Assembly (NCBI RefSeq): GCF_019880585.1
Contig: NZ_JAINVV010000013.1
Location: forward strand, 124,001 to 188,000
Origin: Sphingomonas colocasiae
Lineage (GTDB): Bacteria > Pseudomonadota > Alphaproteobacteria > Sphingomonadales > Sphingomonadaceae
Length of the DNA stretch: 64,000 nt
Direction: 5' to 3'
The notes beneath the pieces are model-generated. The model saw nothing but the letters and a program-made list of their open reading frames with translations. It did no database searches and was not told the origin of the DNA. The translations under genes and the position numbers were made by a program. Below, piece after piece: positions 60,057-64,000 of the stretch (position 1 is its first letter; each line of letters opens with the position of its first letter).

Positions 60057-61046
60057 ATGCGACGCGGATCGATCATCATGGCGGCGGCGATGCTGGCGTG
60101 GCCGGCGGCGGCACAGGCGCAGGGCGAAAAGGTCAGCTCGGCGCCGGAGCTCGCGCGCAGGATCGATCAGTTGAAGCCCGGCCAATGGGTCTGGGCACCC
60201 CAGGTCGCGCCGAGCGGCCCGGTTCTGGTCTATGTCGATCTCTCGCGGCAGATCGCATTGGTCTATCGCAACGGAATCCGCATCGGCGCATCGACGATAT
60301 CGTCGGGCAAGGACGGGCACGAGACGCCGACGGGCGTGTTCACGATCCTGCAGAAGGACGCGAAGCACAGATCGAGCACCTACAACAACGCGCCCATGCC
60401 CTTTCAGCAGCGGCTGACCTGGGACGGCGTCGCGCTGCATGCCGGCGGCCTGCCGGGCTATCCCGAAAGCCATGGCTGCGTGCACCTGCCCTATGAATTC
60501 GCACGCGAACTCTTCGGCATCACCTCTCTCGGCATCACCGTCGTCGTCGAAGGCAATGCCGCCGATCATGTCCGGACCAGCACCAACAGCCTGCTGGCCG
60601 CCTTCGACGCGAAAGGCGCGCCGGCGGAACATCGTCCGCTCGACGGCGAGGAATATCGCTGGTCGCCCGCGCTGGCGCCGGAAGGGCCGCTCACCATCAT
60701 CGTGTCGAAGCTCGACCAGCGCGTGGTCGTGCTGCGCAACGGCACCGAGATCGGCCGCAGCATCGCCCGGATCGCGGATGACGATCCGGGATCGCATGTG
60801 ATCACCCTGGTCGAGAAGGACGGCAAGCCGCACTGGATGTATGTCGGCCTGCCGGGCCATGTCGGGGACGAAGGCGTCGAGGTCGATGAAGCGGTGATCA
60901 ACCGCGTTCACCTGCCCCGGCAATTCTACGCGCTGGTGCGACGCGAGCTTCGACCGGGCACGACGATCCTTGTCACCGATTCCCGCGTCGGCGCCAACCC
61001 ACTGGACAGGCTCACCATCATGGATGCCGTGGCTCCCATCCCCTGA
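60057..61046 (+). CDS. L,D-transpeptidase (YkuD) family protein
   Basis: 329 aa with a signal peptide ending in AQAQG (about residue 22). The YkuD active site is complete: His128 (LHAGGLPG) and Ser138-His139-Gly140-Cys141 (SHGCVHLP). The second half (about 185-329) resembles a repeated beta domain of the same fold lacking the catalytic cysteine. L,D-transpeptidases form 3-3 cross-links in peptidoglycan or anchor lipoproteins in the periplasm. The gene abuts the convergent SDR gene with no gap. Confidence 0.9.
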   Translation: MRRGSIIMAAAMLAWPAAAQAQGEKVSSAPELARRIDQLKPGQWVWAPQVAPSGPVLVYVDLSRQIALVYRNGIRIGASTISSGKDGHETPTGVFTILQKDAKHRSSTYNNAPMPFQQRLTWDGVALHAGGLPGYPESHGCVHLPYEFARELFGITSLGITVVVEGNAADHVRTSTNSLLAAFDAKGAPAEHRPLDGEEYRWSPALAPEGPLTIIVSKLDQRVVVLRNGTEIGRSIARIADDDPGSHVITLVEKDGKPHWMYVGLPGHVGDEGVEVDEAVINRVHLPRQFYALVRRELRPGTTILVTDSRVGANPLDRLTIMDAVAPIP

Positions 61047-61820
61047 TCACTTGGTCGTGTAGCCGCCGTTCACCAGGATGGTCTGGCCGGTCATCCACCA
61101 GCCGTCCGACACCAGCATCCGGATCCACGGCACGATATCCGCGATATCGGTAAGGCCGGTCTTCGAGAAAGCGGACAAGGCGGCGGCGGACTTGTGATAG
61201 GCGACGGCGTCTTCGCCCTCGGCCGGATAGAAGAAGGGCGTATCCATCGGCCCCGGCCCGATCGCGGTCACCGAAATGCCCCGCTCGCCGAACTCCTTCG
61301 ATGCCGCGCGCGTGAAATGCTCGACCGGCGCCTTGGTGCCCGCATAAGCGGCATAATAGGGCGTGAAAGCGCCGAGCAGCGAGGTCACCAGCGTGCAGAC
61401 CTTGCCGTTGTCGTTCACATGGCGGCCGGCCTCGCGCAGGAAGAAGAAAGCGGTCTTGGCGTTGACGGCCGCCATCTCGTCATATTCGGCCTCGCCGATC
61501 TCGGTCAGCGGCTTCTTGAGCACCTTGCCGACGGTGTTGATCGCGATATCGGGGCGGCCGACAGCGGCGATGGCGTCGGCGAACAGCTTCTCGACGGCGG
61601 CCGCCGATGTCAGATCGGCCTGGAAGGCTGCGGCTGCGGCGCCCGCGGCCCTGATCGCCGCCACCGTTTCCTCCGCAGCGGCGGCCGAGGCCGCGCTGTT
61701 GTAATGGATGGCGACGGCGCGGGCGCCATGCTCCGCCAGGTCACGCGCGATCAGGCCACCGAGATTCTTGCCTCCGCCGGCGACAAGAACCGTTTTTCCG
61801 CCAATGCCATGATCGACCAT
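61047..61820 (-). CDS. Short-chain dehydrogenase/reductase
   Basis: 257 aa. The cofactor loop is an atypical GGGKNLGG (15-22), more like enoyl-reductase or xylulose-reductase-type SDRs. The catalytic Tyr and Lys are in AAYAGTKAP (about residues 155-163), and NTVGKV replaces NNAG. It should use NAD(P)(H) on a ketone or alcohol. It is divergent from the AraC-type gene, a common regulator-target arrangement. Substrate unknown. Confidence 0.85.
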   Translation of the reverse strand: MVDHGIGGKTVLVAGGGKNLGGLIARDLAEHGARAVAIHYNSAASAAAAEETVAAIRAAGAAAAAFQADLTSAAAVEKLFADAIAAVGRPDIAINTVGKVLKKPLTEIGEAEYDEMAAVNAKTAFFFLREAGRHVNDNGKVCTLVTSLLGAFTPYYAAYAGTKAPVEHFTRAASKEFGERGISVTAIGPGPMDTPFFYPAEGEDAVAYHKSAAALSAFSKTGLTDIADIVPWIRMLVSDGWWMTGQTILVNGGYTTK

Positions 61821-61903
61821 CGCTCAACCCTCCATCGTTCCGCCGGCCATTCCCGATGACGCGGCACAGCGAAAAACTAGGGCGGATCCATCGCGTTCGC
61901 TTC

Positions 61904-61936
61904 CGTATTCCGGCGAATCTTCGTAATCTGGCGAAG
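61904..61936. promoter_or_regulatory. Direct repeats between the SDR and araC-type genes
   Basis: CGTATTCCGGCGAAT (61904-61918) and CGTAATCTGGCGAAG (61922-61936) share CGTAWTCYGGCGAA with an 18-bp period. AraC-family operators often are two direct half-sites of about this spacing. Confidence 0.4.
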
Positions 61937-61949
61937 CTCCACCATCGAT

Positions 61950-62831
61950 ATGAGGAGGATGTGCTTGCGCGAAACGCCCCTGCAGGTCTGGGACGGCCGC
62001 CGCCCCCGCCTGCCGCGCGCGGTGGTCAGGCGCCGTGAAGCCAGGATCGGCCGCATCGGTATCGTCGCGGCGACCGAAAATCTCCGCGCCGCGACCGATT
62101 GGTGCTTCGAAGAGGAGCACCACACCATCGTCGCCCATCTCGATGGCCGGCTCGACCGCATGGACTGCACCTTCTCCATCGGTCCCTCGGGCCGGGCCAT
62201 CCCGTCGCGCGGCGACCTATGGATAATCCCGGCCGGATGCCGTTATGCCGCGCTGGCGCAGGGCGAACATGCCCGGTTCGTCGAGCTGACCATTCCGGCG
62301 ACCATGCTTGGCGATACTCCAATCAAGGCACGCGTGCGCCACCGGGACGATTTCCTGTTCGGCGCGGCGGCGAGACTCTCCGACCTGATCGAGCGGCCCG
62401 ATGACGATCTCGCCCGGATGGCGGCCCATGCCATCGCCGACGCTGTGCACCTGCACCTGCGCGAACATCATGCCAGCCGCAATGCCCGTGCCGGCAAGCG
62501 CCGGCTTTCGCCGGCCGATCTCACCATCCTTGCCGGGGCGATCGGCGACCAGTTGGATACGCATCATTCGCTGTCGTCGCTCGCGGCGCTTGTCGATATG
62601 GACGTTCGACGCTTCACAGCCGCCTTCACGGACGGGTTCGGACTGACGCCCTGGCAATATATCCTGAGGGCGCGGCTCGAACAGGCAACCCATCTGTTGC
62701 ATGAAACCGACGATCGCGTGACGGATATCGCGCTGGCCGTCGGCTTTGCCACACCCAGCCATTTCGCAACGACCTTCGCCCGCCATTTCGGCGTCCCCCC
62801 ATCGCGCTACCGTGCCGTGCAACGCCGATAG
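61950..62831 (+). CDS. AraC-family transcriptional regulator
   Basis: 293 aa from ATG at 61950. An N-terminal cupin-like sensing domain (about 30-150) is followed by two helix-turn-helix motifs (about 190-290) with the family end SHFATTFARHFGVPPSRYR. The start is uncertain: a perfect GAGGAGG at 61952-61958 sits six bases before a TTG at 61965 in the same frame, so that codon may be the true start. It is divergent from the SDR gene, with direct repeats between them. The SDR is the likely target. Confidence 0.88.
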   Translation: MRRMCLRETPLQVWDGRRPRLPRAVVRRREARIGRIGIVAATENLRAATDWCFEEEHHTIVAHLDGRLDRMDCTFSIGPSGRAIPSRGDLWIIPAGCRYAALAQGEHARFVELTIPATMLGDTPIKARVRHRDDFLFGAAARLSDLIERPDDDLARMAAHAIADAVHLHLREHHASRNARAGKRRLSPADLTILAGAIGDQLDTHHSLSSLAALVDMDVRRFTAAFTDGFGLTPWQYILRARLEQATHLLHETDDRVTDIALAVGFATPSHFATTFARHFGVPPSRYRAVQRR

Positions 62832-62893
62832 AGCGGAGACATAAGGTGGCCGGTCAGCGGCATATGACGGCGTTCGAATATCAGGGAGACTTC

Positions 62894-63664
62894 ATGGCCA
62901 GGATCGCAGGCATTTATCGCTACCCCGTGAAGGGACTGGGCAGCGAGAAGCTCGACAGCACAAAGGTCGCAGCCGGGCGCGGCATCGCGCGAGACCGCGC
63001 CTATGCGATCGCGCTGGCCGGCACCGCGTTCGATCCGCGGGCACCCGAACATCTGAGCAAGGTGAAATTCGCGACACTGATGACCCATCCCGGGCTCGCT
63101 GCGCTCACCGCCGATTTCAGCGACGGCGCCGAACGCCTGACGCTGCAATGCGACGGTGCGGCCGTGCTCGATATTTCGCTTCGGCAGAGCGAGGACGTTG
63201 CGCGGTTCGATCATTTCATCACCGAATTCGTCGATGACCGTGCCAAGGGACCGCTCCGGCTGGTCACCGCCGACAGCCATATGTTCTCCGATATCCGCGA
63301 GGACTGCCTGTCGATCGTCAATCTCGCCAGCGTCGACGCGCTGTCCGCTGCATTCGGCAAACCGATCGATCCGCTCCGCTTTCGCGCGAATATCTATGTG
63401 TCCGGCTTGCCTGCATGGCATGAACGATCCTGGAAGGCTGGCGACGAGATCGCCATTGGCGGCGGACGGTTCGGCGTCATGAGCGCCATCTCCCGCTGCG
63501 CGGCAGTGAATGTGGATCTGGCGACGGCCCGGATCGATGGAGATCTGCCGGCCTTGTTGCGTCGGCAGTTCGGGCAGAACGCAATGGGCGTCTATATCGA
63601 TGCGATCGGCACCACGCGGATCGCGACGGGCGACGGCGTCGATGCACGGAACGCAAGCAAGTGA
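62894..63664 (+). CDS. MOSC-domain (molybdenum-cofactor sulfurase C-terminal-like) protein
   Basis: The ATG at 62894 after GGGAG gives 256 aa. MOSC_N (about 1-95, GIYRYPVKGLGSE) is followed by the MOSC domain with the conserved Arg201-Cys202 (AISRCAAVNVD), the cysteine that coordinates molybdenum cofactor in mARC-like proteins, and RFRANIYV. It probably carries sulfurated Moco or reduces N-hydroxylated substrates, like YcbX. It follows the AraC gene by 62 bp. The partner reductase is not in view. Confidence 0.87.
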   Translation: MARIAGIYRYPVKGLGSEKLDSTKVAAGRGIARDRAYAIALAGTAFDPRAPEHLSKVKFATLMTHPGLAALTADFSDGAERLTLQCDGAAVLDISLRQSEDVARFDHFITEFVDDRAKGPLRLVTADSHMFSDIREDCLSIVNLASVDALSAAFGKPIDPLRFRANIYVSGLPAWHERSWKAGDEIAIGGGRFGVMSAISRCAAVNVDLATARIDGDLPALLRRQFGQNAMGVYIDAIGTTRIATGDGVDARNASK

Positions 63665-63803
63665 CGAAGGACTTTCGCCAATTTCCATAGCGGGCAGCGC
63701 AAGATCCGGATCACGAAACCCGCTCCAGATGCTTGTGATCGCATCGTTTTTGCGGAGAATCGGTTTCCCACTTTTCCGGATGCTGCTCTAACGACGTCCG
63801 GCC

Positions 63804-64000
63804 TCAGACCCCCAACCATTCCAGCCCGCCATCGAGTTCGTCCGTCGAATAGTCGATCTGGAGCACCCGCCGCCGACCGTGCGCGCGCACCGCGTCCGAT
63901 GCGTGCAGGATCGGCGTCGAATAGGCCCAGATGTCGCCGCGACCCGCGAGGCAGGCCAGCGTCCCGCACGATGCCACGACCGCGTCGATATCCGTTTCCG
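63804..64000 (-). CDS. Phytanoyl-CoA dioxygenase (PhyH)-like protein, C-terminal part only
   Basis: A minus-strand frame enters from the right edge and ends at the TGA at 63804-63806, giving 65 codons. The stretch GRGDIWAYSTPILHASD followed by RRRVLQIDYST matches the end of the PhyH fold, where the His is a ferrous-iron ligand and the Arg binds 2-oxoglutarate. The start lies outside the window. The intergenic 63665-63803 stretch shows no gene. PhyH enzymes hydroxylate small molecules with 2-oxoglutarate; substrate unknown. Confidence 0.65.
   Translation of the reverse strand, partial: ETDIDAVVASCGTLACLAGRGDIWAYSTPILHASDAVRAHGRRRVLQIDYSTDELDGGLEWLGV

Overview
The window is GC-rich Gram-negative DNA that most resembles a sphingomonad (Alphaproteobacteria, Sphingomonadaceae). 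The grounds are four TonB-dependent receptors, a TamA-TamB pair, exosortase-A-type glycan genes, an intracellular PHA depolymerase, a homoserine acyltransferase behind a SAM-I/IV-like riboswitch, and repetitive hairpins of the kind common in sphingomonads. The genus cannot be fixed from sequence alone. No rRNA, convincing tRNA, CRISPR array, transposase or prophage structural gene was seen.

Region 1 (1-11212) is a catabolic island. A minus-strand, translationally coupled operon runs flavin hydroxylase, VOC protein, FAH hydrolase, a fused double SnoaL/NTF2 protein, a cyclase-type hydrolase and a second FAH hydrolase. A LysR gene lies upstream. Divergent from LysR are a TonB-dependent receptor, an MFS carrier and an SDR. 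Two near-identical T-N11-A boxes, one before each arm, suggest one LysR regulon that imports and dismantles an aromatic or polycyclic compound.

Region 2 (11200-18377) is housekeeping: aminotransferase, CinA-like protein, methionine aminopeptidase, endonuclease V, glnB-glnA with two NtrC-like enhancer palindromes, and an aldehyde dehydrogenase.

Region 3 (18419-28723) is a cell-surface signalling and uptake locus: ECF sigma, FecR, an STN-bearing receptor, a secreted S9 peptidase, a secreted amidohydrolase and a second paralogous receptor. The sigma gene and the second receptor share the same promoter, TGTCGG-N16-CGTCT, so the whole block looks like one regulon, perhaps for peptides.

Region 4 (28905-38097) holds a zinc-ribbon protein, a lipase-like hydrolase, tamB-tamA, small proteins, and an S24 repressor facing a small HTH-like gene across three tandem operators, a layout like a lambda switch. 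Region 5 (38204-45149) is part of an exosortase-A-associated glycan locus (glycosyltransferase, O-glycosylation ligase, asparagine-synthetase-like protein without the glutaminase cysteine, beta-helix protein), followed by a MITE-like element.

Region 6 (45150-64000) mixes stress and metabolic genes: DJ-1/PfpI, topoisomerase IB, MscS channel, DUF2167 protein, MaoC and thiolase, soxR with a divergent VOC gene, PHA depolymerase, ABC exporter, riboswitch-controlled metA, a Zur-boxed ZnuD-like receptor, methyltransferase, L,D-transpeptidase, SDR/AraC pair, MOSC protein and the end of a PhyH-type oxygenase. Promoters, operators and RNA elements were read by eye and remain predictions.
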